Source: DASTOB01 sp035720425 (GTDB lineage Bacteria; Chloroflexota; Limnocylindria; Limnocylindrales; CSP1-4). From it: DNA of 64,000 nucleotides. Below the pieces are notes generated by a model, which saw only the letters and a list, made by a program, of their open reading frames with translations, had not been told where the DNA came from and did no database searches. Where the stretch lies: assembly GCA_035720425.1 (NCBI GenBank), contig DASTOB010000107.1:1-64000 (forward strand). The letters are read 5' to 3'. This document shows positions 1 to 8,694 of the stretch, piece by piece; the stretch's first letter is position 1, and the number at the start of each line of letters is the position of its first letter. Both the position numbers and the translations under genes were made by a program.

Positions 1-30
1 GTCTGCGGGGGACCGAGGGCGGGTAGGGAC

Positions 31-154
31 GCGGCCGCGAGCCCGAAGAACGCGGCCGCGAGCCCGAAGAACGCCGGGACCCGAAGAACGCCGGGACGAG
101 AGAACGCCGGGACCAGCGAACGCCGGGACCAGCGAACGCCGGGACCCGAAGAAC
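31..154. repeat. Degenerate short tandem repeats beside ccsB
   Basis: Two perfect 21-bp units (31-51, 52-72) are followed by five 16- or 17-bp units (73-89, 90-105, 106-121, 122-137, 138-154). The shorter units begin GCCGGGAC and all units end in GAAC; units 106-121 and 122-137 are identical. The array stops one base before the ccsB stop codon. There are no spacers between units, so it is not CRISPR. No function can be read from it; slipped-strand expansion of a GC-rich 3' flank is the simplest view. Confidence 0.85.
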
Positions 155-155
155 G

Positions 156-1103
156 CTACAGCCCGCTGTACGCGTGCAGGCCGCTGAACCAGAGCGAGCC
201 GGAGTACGTGACGAGGACCATCCCGAACCCGACGACGAGGAGCAGCGCCGCCCGCCGCCCCGCCCAGGCTCGCTGGTTTCGCGCGTGCAGGTACACCGCG
301 TACACGAGCCACGTGACGAGGGCCGACGTCTCCTTCGGGTCCCAGCCCCAGTAGCGCGACCAGGCGATCGACGCCCACCACGACCCGAGGATGATCATCG
401 TCGCGAAGATCGGGAACCCGAAGATGACCGCCCGGTACGCCACGGCGTCGAGCACGCGATGCGAGGGCAGCCAGGCGAACCGATCGCGCGACCCCTGGAC
501 GAGGTACCCGACCCCCGCCGCGAACGACGTCGCGAAGATGCCGTACGAGATGACCGCGAGCCCGACGTGGATCGTCAGCAGCGACGGGTTCTGGAGCGCC
601 GGCACGAGCGGCTCGATGGCCGACGGCAGGGTCGACGCGTACAGCAGCAGCGCGAGCGCGACGCCGACGGGGATGAACCCGATCGAGCCGATCGGGTAGC
701 GCCGCCCGAGGACGAGGTAGCCGATCACGATCGACGTGGCGAACGCGACGGTGAACTCGTACATGTTGCCCCACGGTCCGCGCATGACCAGCGGGTGGAA
801 CGCCCGAACGGTCAGCGACGCGACGAGGAGCGCCGCGGCAATCACGGCCAGGGCCGTCGCCCAGCGGCCAAGCGCCGTCGGGGAGCCGAACGCCGCGGCA
901 TCGGCCGACCCCGTTCCCGCGCGCGACGCCGCGAACGAGCCGGTCACGACGCCGGCCCAGGCGGGCTCGCGACCCGGATTGAATGCGAGCGCCGCGGCCC
1001 GACGCCCGTTCGCGAGCAGTACGGCGTGGCCGACGCCGGCCGCGAACCCGAGAGCGGCGGCGATCGTTCCGATCGAGAAGAGGGCCTGCGAAGCGGATTC
1101 CAT
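156..1103 (-). CDS. ccsB: Cytochrome c biogenesis protein CcsB/CcsA (ResC-like)
   Basis: A polytopic membrane protein of 315 aa for system II cytochrome c maturation, which handles haem and attaches it to apocytochromes outside the membrane. The tryptophan-rich WWD signature WGWDPKE is at residues 252-258, and conserved His are at about 103, 179 and 310. Six to eight hydrophobic segments are visible. The reading frame stays open upstream to 1307, but the ATG at 1103 has GAGGAG 6 nt before it and begins the first membrane helix, so it was chosen. The partner CcsA/ResB gene is not in the window. The next minus-strand gene upstream is a zinc-ribbon membrane protein 77 bp away, possibly co-transcribed. 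Confidence 0.93.
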   Translation of the reverse strand: MESASQALFSIGTIAAALGFAAGVGHAVLLANGRRAAALAFNPGREPAWAGVVTGSFAASRAGTGSADAAAFGSPTALGRWATALAVIAAALLVASLTVRAFHPLVMRGPWGNMYEFTVAFATSIVIGYLVLGRRYPIGSIGFIPVGVALALLLYASTLPSAIEPLVPALQNPSLLTIHVGLAVISYGIFATSFAAGVGYLVQGSRDRFAWLPSHRVLDAVAYRAVIFGFPIFATMIILGSWWASIAWSRYWGWDPKETSALVTWLVYAVYLHARNQRAWAGRRAALLLVVGFGMVLVTYSGSLWFSGLHAYSGL

Positions 1104-1180
1104 GGTGCTCCTCGCTGGGACGCCGACCGGTCGTCGGTAGGACGCGGGGACGCCCGTTTCGGTGCCCGAACGCTGCTCGG

Positions 1181-1663
1181 TCAGGCCGCCGCGGCCCCGC
1201 CCGGCGGCGGAGCCGCGGGACGGAGGGCGACGGCGCGCGGCTCCACCTTGAGGACGAGGCCGCAGTTCGCACACGTGTCGAGTTCGGCCGACCGGACGAC
1301 GCCGCACTTCGGACAGGCGACCGACAGCTCGTCACCGCACGAGTCACAGCGGCGCGATCGGGCGGGGTAGATGATCGCGTCGCGGTAGCAGTAGGGCTCG
1401 CCGGCGGGGAAGACGGGCTTGCCGTCCGCCCCCAGCGGCGCCGCCCGCGCGGCCTCGTCCGGCGGGATGATCCCGGCCCTCGGCGCGCGGGCGAGATAGA
1501 TGACCCAGACGAGCACGAGCAGCGACACGATCGGACCGATCACGAACAGCAGGACGAACACCGGCAGCAGGCCGATCAAGGCGCCCCAGTCCGGGATGAC
1601 GAAGCGGCTGGTCAGCTCGAGGATGCCGGTCCAGATGCTCTCGAGCTGGTCGACGAGGGTCAC
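1181..1663 (-). CDS. Zinc-ribbon membrane protein, unknown role
   Basis: 160 aa with one or two membrane segments at about residues 28-57 and a cytosolic C-terminal double zinc ribbon. The cysteines are at 106/109, 117/120 and 131/134 in CxxC pairs. The last 15 residues are Ala/Pro rich. The start is a GTG at 1663 with TAGAAT ending 6 nt before it and no Shine-Dalgarno, so the message is probably leaderless. Similar zinc-ribbon proteins sit near phospholipid or cytochrome genes in Chloroflexota, but no function is established and none is assigned. Confidence 0.8.
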   Translation of the reverse strand: MTLVDQLESIWTGILELTSRFVIPDWGALIGLLPVFVLLFVIGPIVSLLVLVWVIYLARAPRAGIIPPDEAARAAPLGADGKPVFPAGEPYCYRDAIIYPARSRRCDSCGDELSVACPKCGVVRSAELDTCANCGLVLKVEPRAVALRPAAPPPGGAAAA

Positions 1664-1669
1664 GCGGGC

Positions 1670-1675
1670 ATTCTA
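1670..1675 (-). promoter_or_regulatory. Leaderless -10 box TAGAAT
   Basis: Minus-strand TAGAAT with a 6-nt gap to the GTG at 1663. No convincing -35. This fits the TANNNT-gap-start pattern seen at eleven other genes in the window. Confidence 0.55.
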
Positions 1676-1699
1676 GCGGGCCGATCCACCCGGGGACGA

Positions 1700-2320
1700 T
1701 CAGCCCGGTGGGCGTGGTGACCGACGCGTCCGGCGCGGGTTGCCTCTCTTGGCGGTCGCGCCGCGCCCGGGCCGCCAGCCGGGTCGCTCGTCGTCGGGCT
1801 CGTCCTCGGTCGGCCGCCCGCCGCCTGCATGGCCGATGCCCCCGCGCCCACGGCCGACGTCGGCCCTGCCCGCCCCCGCCGTCGGGGCCGACGGTCGGGT
1901 TCGGCCGAGTCGCGCCAGCAGCCAGGCGGACCGCGCGGTCCCGGCCCCGCGGTCGCGAATGGCGAGCCGGAGCTCCCGGTCGTCGGTCACGACGAGCACG
2001 TTGTCGGCCCCGCGCGCGCTGCCGACCGCCGCCCGCGCCTCGTCGACGAGCCCGACGATCGCCCGGTCGGCCGACCAGCGACCCCCGTATCGGACGAGCA
2101 CGCCGGCCGCGATCCGTGTCCCGCGCAGGCCCGGCTCCGGTGCGCCGTCGAACACGATCTCGATCGAGACCGACGCCGGCACGGCCGCCCGCAACCGGCC
2201 GATCAGGGCGGCCTGTGGCAGCCGCTCGCCATCCGGCAGCCGGCCGAGCGCGTGAAGGAGGTTCGTCCCGTCGACGATGAGGCGGTCGACGCCGTCGAGC
2301 GGGTTGGCCGTCGGTGACAC
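1700..2320 (-). CDS. NYN-domain (YacP-like) RNA-binding/nuclease protein
   Basis: 206 aa. The N-terminal half reads as a PIN-like NYN domain: LIVDGTNLLHALGR near residues 14-27 supplies the first Asp and Asn, and VVTDDREL near residue 111 supplies the later acidic pair. YacP-type proteins are putative ribonucleases linked to rRNA or tRNA turnover. The C-terminal 70 residues are low-complexity Gly/Arg/Pro, likely disordered and possibly RNA binding. The GTG at 2320 is preferred over an upstream ATG at 2377, because the extra 19 residues are Arg-rich and would run into the promoter region of the divergent HAD gene. Confidence 0.75.
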   Translation of the reverse strand: MSPTANPLDGVDRLIVDGTNLLHALGRLPDGERLPQAALIGRLRAAVPASVSIEIVFDGAPEPGLRGTRIAAGVLVRYGGRWSADRAIVGLVDEARAAVGSARGADNVLVVTDDRELRLAIRDRGAGTARSAWLLARLGRTRPSAPTAGAGRADVGRGRGGIGHAGGGRPTEDEPDDERPGWRPGRGATAKRGNPRRTRRSPRPPG

Positions 2321-2351
2321 GGACCGATGGTACGCGCGCGGGCGCGATCGC

Positions 2352-2394
2352 CTTCCGGGTACCCACCGTCCGGGCACGCTGCTTCCGGGTACCC
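2352..2394. repeat. 13-bp direct repeat with GGGTACCC core
   Basis: CTTCCGGGTACCC occurs at 2352-2364 and again at 2382-2394, exactly 30 bp apart. Each copy contains the 8-bp palindrome GGGTACCC. The second copy overlaps the putative -10 box TACCCT of the HAD gene. It could be a pair of binding sites about three helical turns apart, or a small duplication. Confidence 0.6.
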
Positions 2395-2395
2395 T
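2390..2395 (+). promoter_or_regulatory. Leaderless -10 box TACCCT
   Basis: TACCCT ends 8 nt before the ATG at 2404, and no Shine-Dalgarno is present. No clear -35. Confidence 0.4.
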
Positions 2396-2403
2396 TCGGC
2401 GCG

Positions 2404-3237
2404 ATGCTCCTCCTCGTCGATCTCGATGGCGTCGTCTATCGCGGCGCCGATCCCGTGCCGGGCGTCGCGGCCGTGCTCGCCGCTCGGGCGGCCGCGGGCG
2501 ATGACGTCGTGTACGTGACGAACAACTCGATGCACTACCGGGCCGACTACCTGACCCGGCTCGCCGATCTCGGGGCGCCCGTGTCGGCCGACCGGGTCGT
2601 CTCGTCGGCCCGCGCCACCGCCCTGTACCTCGTCGAGCGCGAACCGTCGATCCGTCGCGTCCTCGCCTTCGGCGCGAACGGGCTCGAGCGCGAGCTGCGC
2701 GACGTCGGGCTCGACGTCGTGACGGCGGCCCACGCGGCGACCCGGGTGAGCCAGGAGGGGATCGACGGGTTCGACGCGGCCGGCCGGCCCGATGCCGTCG
2801 TGGTCGGGCTCGACCCGGCGCTCACGTACCTCCGGTTGGCGGTGGCGGCCGATGCGATCCGGGCCGGCGCCCGGTTCATCGCCACGAACCGCGATCCGGT
2901 CTACCCCACCGAGCGCGGGCTCAGACCGGGAGCCGGCTCGCTCGTCGCCGCGGTCGAAACGACGACGGGCGTCATCCCCACGGTCATCGGCAAACCCGGG
3001 CCGCTCCTGCTCGAGGAGGCGGCCCACGCGGTCGGAGCCGAGGCTCGCGACGCGGTGATGATCGGCGACGGCCTCGTCACCGACATCGCCGCCGCGCACG
3101 CCGTCGGTGCCCGGAGCGTGCTCATGCTCACCGGCGTCACGACGCGAGCCCAGGTCGAGGCGCTCCCGCCGGAGGAACGCCCCACGGCGATCGCGGCCGA
3201 TGCCGCCGAGCTGGCGGCCGCCCTGGAGTCGCTTTAG
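2404..3237 (+). CDS. HAD-IIA family sugar phosphatase (NagD-like)
   Basis: 277 aa cytosolic phosphohydrolase. Motif I is DLDGVVYRG with the nucleophile Asp6 and general acid Asp8. VTNNS near residue 40 is motif II, GKPG near 197 carries the motif III Lys, and IGDGLVTDI near 220 supplies the Mg-binding acids of motif IV. The cap-inserted IIA layout and the length match NagD, p-nitrophenyl phosphatase and phosphoglycolate phosphatase-like enzymes; the substrate cannot be read. An upstream in-frame extension to 2314 is discarded because the ATG at 2404 begins exactly at the first beta strand. Divergent from the NYN gene. Confidence 0.9.
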   Translation: MLLLVDLDGVVYRGADPVPGVAAVLAARAAAGDDVVYVTNNSMHYRADYLTRLADLGAPVSADRVVSSARATALYLVEREPSIRRVLAFGANGLERELRDVGLDVVTAAHAATRVSQEGIDGFDAAGRPDAVVVGLDPALTYLRLAVAADAIRAGARFIATNRDPVYPTERGLRPGAGSLVAAVETTTGVIPTVIGKPGPLLLEEAAHAVGAEARDAVMIGDGLVTDIAAAHAVGARSVLMLTGVTTRAQVEALPPEERPTAIAADAAELAAALESL

Positions 3238-3241
3238 TCGG

Positions 3242-3721
3242 TCAGCCGCCGGTGACCGCGAACCAGCGCGCTCCGCCACCGGTCTGCCCGGCGAAGAATA
3301 CGAGCGGGCCGAGGCACGGTGACGGGAGTTCCACGCGCGTATTGACCAGGGCGTTCCCGTCGGCGCTGTACGGGACGAGGTCGGTCATGACCACGGTCGC
3401 CCCATTGCTGCACGACACGATCGCTCGACCGGTTGGAAACGGGTTCGTACCGGCTGCTCCGATCGGGAGGGTCGGGTCGAGGACGAGGCCCTGGACCTGT
3501 ACCTGGAGGCGGCCGTCGGCAAACAGCTTGGCGTCTCCCTTCGTGATCACCCACGGCGCGCCGCCGCCGACCACGCCAGGGAATACCGCAGCCGCCCCGG
3601 CCGGAATGCCCGCGAGGCCGGCGTCGATGAGCTTCGTGCCGGGGTCCGCGGTCGCGGCCCCGAGGGTCAGGAGACTGGTCGCCAGCGCGGCCGCGAGCGC
3701 GATGCGGAGTCGAGCGTACAT
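3242..3721 (-). CDS. Secreted hypothetical protein
   Basis: 159 aa. A Sec signal peptide is visible: MYAR, then a hydrophobic core at residues 7-22 and an AxA-like cleavage site ATA before Asp26. The mature part is about 130 aa, Gly/Pro/Val-rich and predicted extracellular, with two Cys that could pair. No family was recognised. GAGGAGG lies 5-6 nt before the ATG. Its stop is 4 bp from the stop of the convergent HAD gene. Confidence 0.75.
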   Translation of the reverse strand: MYARLRIALAAALATSLLTLGAATADPGTKLIDAGLAGIPAGAAAVFPGVVGGGAPWVITKGDAKLFADGRLQVQVQGLVLDPTLPIGAAGTNPFPTGRAIVSCSNGATVVMTDLVPYSADGNALVNTRVELPSPCLGPLVFFAGQTGGGARWFAVTGG

Positions 3722-3782
3722 CCGGTCCTCCTCGTCGATGGGTTGTGGAGGCCGATACGTCGCGCGCAGGCGGCCCGGTTTC

Positions 3783-4850
3783 TCAGGCCGGTTCGAGCTC
3801 CGGGATCCCTGCTGCCCACGCGTCGAACTCCGCGCGGAGTGGCTGGAGCGTCGCCTCGTCGGCGAACGCGACGTCGAGCGCGCGTCGGTCGATCGCCCAC
3901 AGCTCCGGGAGCGTGAGCCCGATCTCCGCGACCGCGCGCCCGTACTCCTCCGACAGCGTGATGTCCGACACGGTCGTGTCGTCCGTGTTGAGCGTCACGG
4001 GCACGCCCGCCCGATGGAGCCGCGCCAGCGGATGGGCGGCGACCGACGGCACGATCCCGGCCTGGTCGTTCGAGGTGGGGCACAGGTCGAGCGTGACGGC
4101 ACGGGTCGTCAGCTCCGCCATGAGGGTCGGGTCGTCGACCGTGCCCGGGCCGTGGGCGATCCGCTCCGGCTCCAGGGCGAGCGCCGCCCGAACCTGTGCC
4201 GCGCCGCCCCACTCGCCGGCGTGGAGCGTGATCCGGAGGCCGCCGGAGCGGGCGGCCTCGAACGCTCGGGCGTGGTCGAGCGCGTTCGGAAAGGCGGCCT
4301 CCGGGCCGGCCAGGTCCCAGCCGACGAGCCCCTCGCCACGGAACCGGGCGGCGGTCTCGGCCAGTCCGACGTTCGCCGCCGGGTCGTGCGAGCGGAGGGC
4401 GGTGCAGATGAGTCGCACGGTTGTCTGCGTTCGCGCGGCGGCCTCGCGCGCGCCGCGGCACACGGCCGCGATCCCGTCGGCCAGGGAGAGCCCGCGCGCG
4501 GTGTGCAGGAGGGGCCCCCAGCGGATCTCGACATAGCGGACTCGGTCCGCCGCCTTCGTCTCGACGAGGTCCGACGTGATCCGCTCGAGCGCCTCGGCGT
4601 CCTGCATGAGCGCGATCGGCAGGTCGAAGGCCCGAAGCAGTTCGGCCTGGTCGGCGCACTTCGCCGGGGCGACGAGGGCGTCGAACATCGCGTCCCAGGT
4701 CCGCGGAGCGTCGTCAATGGCGCGGGTGCGAGCGAGATCGAGGGCCGTGTCGACGCGGAGCGACCCATCGAGGTGAAGGTGGAGCTCCGCCTTCGGCATC
4801 GTCTCGATGAGGCGCCGCGTGCTCGCATCGGTCGCCCGCCGCTCCGTCAC
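3783..4850 (-). CDS. add: Adenosine deaminase
   Basis: 355 aa amidohydrolase converting adenosine to inosine in purine salvage. Metal ligands are seen in ELHLHLDG (residues 22-29), HAGEWGG (His plus the catalytic Glu) and LNTDDT (two Asp). CPTSN and AHPL are also typical of the family. The usual bacterial length is 330-350. The frame is open to 5066, but that extension translates a tandem repeat; the GTG at 4850 is the most sensible start and no strong Shine-Dalgarno decides it. Divergent from the epimerase gene across a repeat-rich 227-bp gap. Confidence 0.9.
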   Translation of the reverse strand: MTERRATDASTRRLIETMPKAELHLHLDGSLRVDTALDLARTRAIDDAPRTWDAMFDALVAPAKCADQAELLRAFDLPIALMQDAEALERITSDLVETKAADRVRYVEIRWGPLLHTARGLSLADGIAAVCRGAREAAARTQTTVRLICTALRSHDPAANVGLAETAARFRGEGLVGWDLAGPEAAFPNALDHARAFEAARSGGLRITLHAGEWGGAAQVRAALALEPERIAHGPGTVDDPTLMAELTTRAVTLDLCPTSNDQAGIVPSVAAHPLARLHRAGVPVTLNTDDTTVSDITLSEEYGRAVAEIGLTLPELWAIDRRALDVAFADEATLQPLRAEFDAWAAGIPELEPA

Positions 4851-4900
4851 TCCGAAATCGTACGCTCGCGGAGGTGACTGCCGCCCGCTGCGTTCATTCC

Positions 4901-4960
4901 GACCTCGTAGTACGACCTCGTAGTACGACCTCGTAGTACGACCTCGTGGTACGACCTCGC
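4901..4960. repeat. 13-bp tandem repeat in a divergent promoter region
   Basis: GACCTCGTAGTAC is repeated perfectly at 4901-4913, 4914-4926 and 4927-4939, once with a single change at 4940-4952, and partly at 4953-4960. Each unit contains the self-complementary GTAGTAC/GTACTAC core. An inverted copy, TCTCGTACTACG, lies at 4981-4992. It fills the gap between add and the epimerase, so it may be a multi-site operator or a simple repeat. Confidence 0.85.
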
Positions 4961-5077
4961 AGCGAGAGCGGGTGCTGCGATCTCGTACTACGGGATCGGA
5001 ACAACGGCCCAGACTCGGAGAGGATCCGCGGGGCGTACGATTTCGGAACAAACCCCTGCACTCCAACCCGGAGGCCC

Positions 5078-6115
5078 ATGACCACGATCCTCGTAACCGG
5101 CGCGAGCGGCTTCGTCGGGAGCCACCTCGTGCCGGCGCTCCTCGGCGCGGGCCACCGGGTCATCGCCCTCGCGCACACGCCTGGGTCCGCGGAGACGGTG
5201 CTCCGGCGGCTCAAGCCGGATCTCCGAGCCGGGGTCGAGACGCGCCTGGGCGATGTGACGGCGCCGGCCACGCTCGGCCCGGCGTTCGACGGGGTCGAGG
5301 CGCTCATCCACCTCGTGGCGATCCCGCGGGACTTCGACGGCGGCGCCTCGCTCCGCCTCGTCAACACGGAGGGGACGCGGAACGTCGTCACGGCGGCGCG
5401 GGCGGCGGGCGTGCGGCGGCTCGTCCATCTCGGTGCGCTCGGGGTGGCCGACGACCCGGACCTCCACTACGCGTCGTCGAAGGCGCGGGCCGAGGCGATC
5501 GTGGCCACGAGCGACCTCGACTGGACGATCCTTCGACCGTCACTCCTGTGGGGCGAGCGCGACGGGTTCTTCAACATCGTCGCGAGCCTCGTGAGATATG
5601 CCCCCGGCGTGGTCCCGGTGCCCGGACGGGGAACGGCGCGTTTCCAGCCGCTCTGGATCGGCGACCTGGCCCGGATCGTCGTCGAGACGCTGGCGAACCC
5701 GGAGGCGACCGTCGGTCGGTCGTTCGACCTCGGCGGCCCGCGCTGCTGGACGTACCGCGAGATCACCCGCGCGGTCATGCAGGCGATGGGTCGCCCGGGC
5801 ATCATCGTTCCCATGCCCGTGCCGCTCATCTCCCTCGTCGCCGGGGTCGCGGAGCGCGTTCGACTGCCCTTCCCGGCCGCGACCGACCAGCTCCGCCAGC
5901 TCAGGCTCGACAACGTCGGACCGCTCGACGGCGTGGCTGCGAGCTTTGGCTTCGAGCCGGTCGACATGGCCGGCCGACTCGGCTACTTGCGCCGCAGGCT
6001 GCGCGACCAGGAGCCGACGATCGCGGACCAGGAGCCGACGATCGCGGACCACGAGCGGACGATCGCGAACGGGGAGACGACCGACGCCGACGCGGAGCCG
6101 ACGCGGCCGGGATGA
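5078..6115 (+). CDS. NAD(P)-binding epimerase, NDUFA9-like (extended/atypical SDR)
   Basis: 345 aa. The N-terminus has the Rossmann motif TGASGFVGSHL (residues 7-17). HLVAIPRDF and the YASSKARAE segment near 130 carry the tyrosine region. The pattern matches NmrA/NDUFA9-type proteins related to ubiquinone or complex I and to sugar epimerases; the substrate is not determinable. The C-terminus ends in a repeated heptapeptide DQEPTIA encoded by 21-bp tandem units (6005-6025, 6026-6046, 6047-6067). The start ATG at 5078 is at the first beta strand. The last bases overlap the next ORF (ATGA), so the two are translationally coupled. Confidence 0.85.
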   Translation: MTTILVTGASGFVGSHLVPALLGAGHRVIALAHTPGSAETVLRRLKPDLRAGVETRLGDVTAPATLGPAFDGVEALIHLVAIPRDFDGGASLRLVNTEGTRNVVTAARAAGVRRLVHLGALGVADDPDLHYASSKARAEAIVATSDLDWTILRPSLLWGERDGFFNIVASLVRYAPGVVPVPGRGTARFQPLWIGDLARIVVETLANPEATVGRSFDLGGPRCWTYREITRAVMQAMGRPGIIVPMPVPLISLVAGVAERVRLPFPAATDQLRQLRLDNVGPLDGVAASFGFEPVDMAGRLGYLRRRLRDQEPTIADQEPTIADHERTIANGETTDADAEPTRPG

Positions 6116-7056
6116 TCGACCGCACGCGACGCGTCCTCCTCGCGCTCGCCTGGCTCGCCGCCGCCATCCTCCTGTCGTTCGGGGCCGCGGGGATCGTGGC
6201 GGGCATCGACCATCTGCCCGGCCCAGCTCGCCCGGAGTTGACGTGGGCGGCCGACCGGGCGATCGCGCCCGCGCTCGACGAGGGCGTCGCAGAGCTCGCT
6301 TCGATCGCCGAGGACGTCGAGGCCCTCGGCCTGCTCGGCCGTCGGTCGCTGTCGGCCATGGTCGCCCGCGACGACGGGGTGCTCGACGCGCGCCTCGCCG
6401 AGGGTGGCCTGCTCGCCGCGTCGATCGAGGCTCGAGCGACGGCTCTGCGGACCGGCCTCGCGTCGCTGGCCGGACTGGGTCCCGGCGACGAGTTGCGCGT
6501 CGGCGCCGACCTACGCGCTCGCCACGCCCGACTGGCGGAGGCGGCCATCGCACCGGCCCGACTCGAAGAGTCGTGGGCCGTCCTCGTCTCGGGGAGCCTC
6601 GCAGCGACCCGGATGATCACCGATCTCGAGGGCCACGACGCCGCCGCGTTCGCCGCCACGGAGGCGGCCCGGAGCCAGGACTACGAGGCGGCGCTCGGCC
6701 ACCTCGACGAGGCGGAACGGCTGCTCAGCGACGCGACCGCGCTGCGCGATCGCCTCGTGAACACGATCGACACGGCCACGCTCGACGAGTGGCTCCGGCG
6801 CAACGGCGCGTACGACGCGGCCCTCCGCCGGCTGTACACGGCGTTCCGCGACTCTGGTGGGCGGGTGACCCAGGAGGTGCGCGACGCGGTCGTCGCGGAG
6901 CGCGAGGCGCGTGAGCTGTTGCCGGCCGACACGAACGGACTCCTCGTCATCGTGGCCGAGATCGGGCGGGGTGGGGCGAACCAGGCGGTCATCGAGATCG
7001 AGCTGACGAGGGCCGTGCTCGAGGCGGCGCTCGCGGTCCTCCAGCCGGCGGGATGA
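6112..7056 (+). CDS. Membrane-anchored hypothetical protein
   Basis: 314 aa. One N-terminal membrane segment (about residues 8-30) is followed by a long, Ala/Leu/Arg/Glu-rich, predicted helical extracytoplasmic region. No family recognised. It begins in the stop codon of the epimerase gene (ATGA), so it is probably made from the same message. The helical, charge-patterned body suggests coiled-coil or bundle structure, with no visible catalytic motif. Confidence 0.8.
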   Translation: MIDRTRRVLLALAWLAAAILLSFGAAGIVAGIDHLPGPARPELTWAADRAIAPALDEGVAELASIAEDVEALGLLGRRSLSAMVARDDGVLDARLAEGGLLAASIEARATALRTGLASLAGLGPGDELRVGADLRARHARLAEAAIAPARLEESWAVLVSGSLAATRMITDLEGHDAAAFAATEAARSQDYEAALGHLDEAERLLSDATALRDRLVNTIDTATLDEWLRRNGAYDAALRRLYTAFRDSGGRVTQEVRDAVVAEREARELLPADTNGLLVIVAEIGRGGANQAVIEIELTRAVLEAALAVLQPAG

Positions 7057-7172
7057 CCGCCGGTCCGCGCCGGACCAGCCGGACCGATAGACTTCCCGCA
7101 GACGGGCGCCCCACCGTCGGGGGTGCACCTCGCGCGCCCGACGGCGCGCCTCTCCTGGAGGGTTGAGTTCTC

Positions 7173-8684
7173 GTGCAACTGCGTGTCGTCACCGGTCGGC
7201 CCTGGGAGGTCAAGGCCGATGTGCTCGTCGTCCCGATCGTCGGTCGCCCGCGCTTCGAGGGACCGCTCGACGAGCTGGACCGCCGATCCGGCGGCGAGCT
7301 GCGCGGACTCGCCACGTTCGGCGAGCTCAAGGAGAAGCGCTACTCGACGACCCTTGGTGCGGCCGGCGAGGTGCCAGTCACCCGCCTCCTCACCGTCGGC
7401 GCGGGCGATGCCGCGACGCTCGACCGCGAGTCGATCGTGCGCCTCGCCGCGGCCGCGATCCGGCGTCTCGGCGGGCGCAAGGCGAAGCACCTCGCGATCT
7501 GGATCGACCCGCTCGTCGCCCACGTCGACGGCGGCGCGACGACGGTCGCGGAGCTCGTCACCCGCGGGATCGTCGAAGGCGCGTACGACCCGCGGACCAT
7601 CTACCGCGAGTCGGTCGAGTCCGCGCCGCCGGTCCTCTCGAAGCTCACAATCGTGGCCGCGGACCCGGGGGCGACGAAGACGCAGCTCGCCCACGCCGCG
7701 GAGCGCGGCCAGATCATCGGCGAAGGGGCGAACCTCACCCGAACCCTCGCCAACCGGTCGGCCAACGACGTCAGCCCGGCAGTCCTCGCGGACGAGGCGC
7801 GGGCGATCGCCGAGCAGCACGGCCTGTGGATCGACGTGATCGAGCCGGAGCGGGCCCGTGAGCTCGGGATGGGCATGTTCCTCGCCGTCGGCCAGGGCAG
7901 CTCCAACCCGCCCCGGATGATCGTCCTCCGTTCCGGCGCGGAGGGGGAGCGGGACGCCCTCGACCGCCACCTCGCGATCGTCGGCAAGGGCGTCTGCTTC
8001 GACACCGGCGGGATCAGCATCAAGCCGTCCGATCGGATGGAAGAGATGAAGATGGACAAGACCGGCGCGTGCACGGTCATCGCCGCGATGGCGACCGTCT
8101 CCCGTCTCGCGCCCGGCACCCCGCTCCTTGCCGTCGCGCCGGCGGTCGAGAACATGCCCGGGCCGCACTCGACCCGGCCGGGCGACCTCGTCCGGGCACT
8201 GAACGGCAAGTGGGTCGACATCACCAATACGGACGCGGAGGGGCGCCTCATCCTCGGCGACGCGATGACCTGGGCGGAGCGCCTGGGGGCGACCCACATC
8301 GTCGACGTGGCCACCCTGACCGGCGCCGTCGGCCGTGCGCTCGGTCACCTCATCACCGGTGCGTTCGGCCGGCCGCAGTCCTTCTACGACGAGGTCATCG
8401 GCGCGGCGACGCGGGCCGGCGAGCGCTACTGGCAGCTGCCGCTCGTCGACGACTACGTGCCCGACATGGCGTCGTGGTACGGCGACCTCCAGAACTCCGG
8501 GACGGCGGAGGGGTCGCTCGTCAAGAGCGCGCTGTTCCTGCGCGAGTTCGTCACCAAGCCGTGGGTGCACCTCGACATCGCGGGCACCGCGTACTACCGC
8601 AAGACGCTGCCGTTCGCGGCGCGCGGGGCGACGGGCGTCTCGCACGCCACGCTCGTCGAGCTGGCCCTGGCCGGGGCGCGCTGA
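7173..8684 (+). CDS. pepA: Leucyl aminopeptidase (peptidase M17)
   Basis: 503 aa cytosolic di-metal exopeptidase. GKGVCFDTGGISIKP (near residues 270-284) holds the catalytic Lys and metal Asp. The signature NTDAEGRLIL is near 350, with the second metal Asp and Glu. DIAGTAYY near 468 is also family-typical. Length matches PepA. The start is a GTG at 7173 with GGAGGG about 8 nt upstream. A TAGACT -10 at 7088-7093 would give an 80-nt leader. Confidence 0.96.
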   Translation: MQLRVVTGRPWEVKADVLVVPIVGRPRFEGPLDELDRRSGGELRGLATFGELKEKRYSTTLGAAGEVPVTRLLTVGAGDAATLDRESIVRLAAAAIRRLGGRKAKHLAIWIDPLVAHVDGGATTVAELVTRGIVEGAYDPRTIYRESVESAPPVLSKLTIVAADPGATKTQLAHAAERGQIIGEGANLTRTLANRSANDVSPAVLADEARAIAEQHGLWIDVIEPERARELGMGMFLAVGQGSSNPPRMIVLRSGAEGERDALDRHLAIVGKGVCFDTGGISIKPSDRMEEMKMDKTGACTVIAAMATVSRLAPGTPLLAVAPAVENMPGPHSTRPGDLVRALNGKWVDITNTDAEGRLILGDAMTWAERLGATHIVDVATLTGAVGRALGHLITGAFGRPQSFYDEVIGAATRAGERYWQLPLVDDYVPDMASWYGDLQNSGTAEGSLVKSALFLREFVTKPWVHLDIAGTAYYRKTLPFAARGATGVSHATLVELALAGAR

Positions 8685-8694
8685 CCCGCATCCG

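Noticed and set aside
31..154. Short repeat array as CRISPR
   Set aside because: Units are 16 to 21 bp and directly adjacent, with no spacers and no cas genes nearby.
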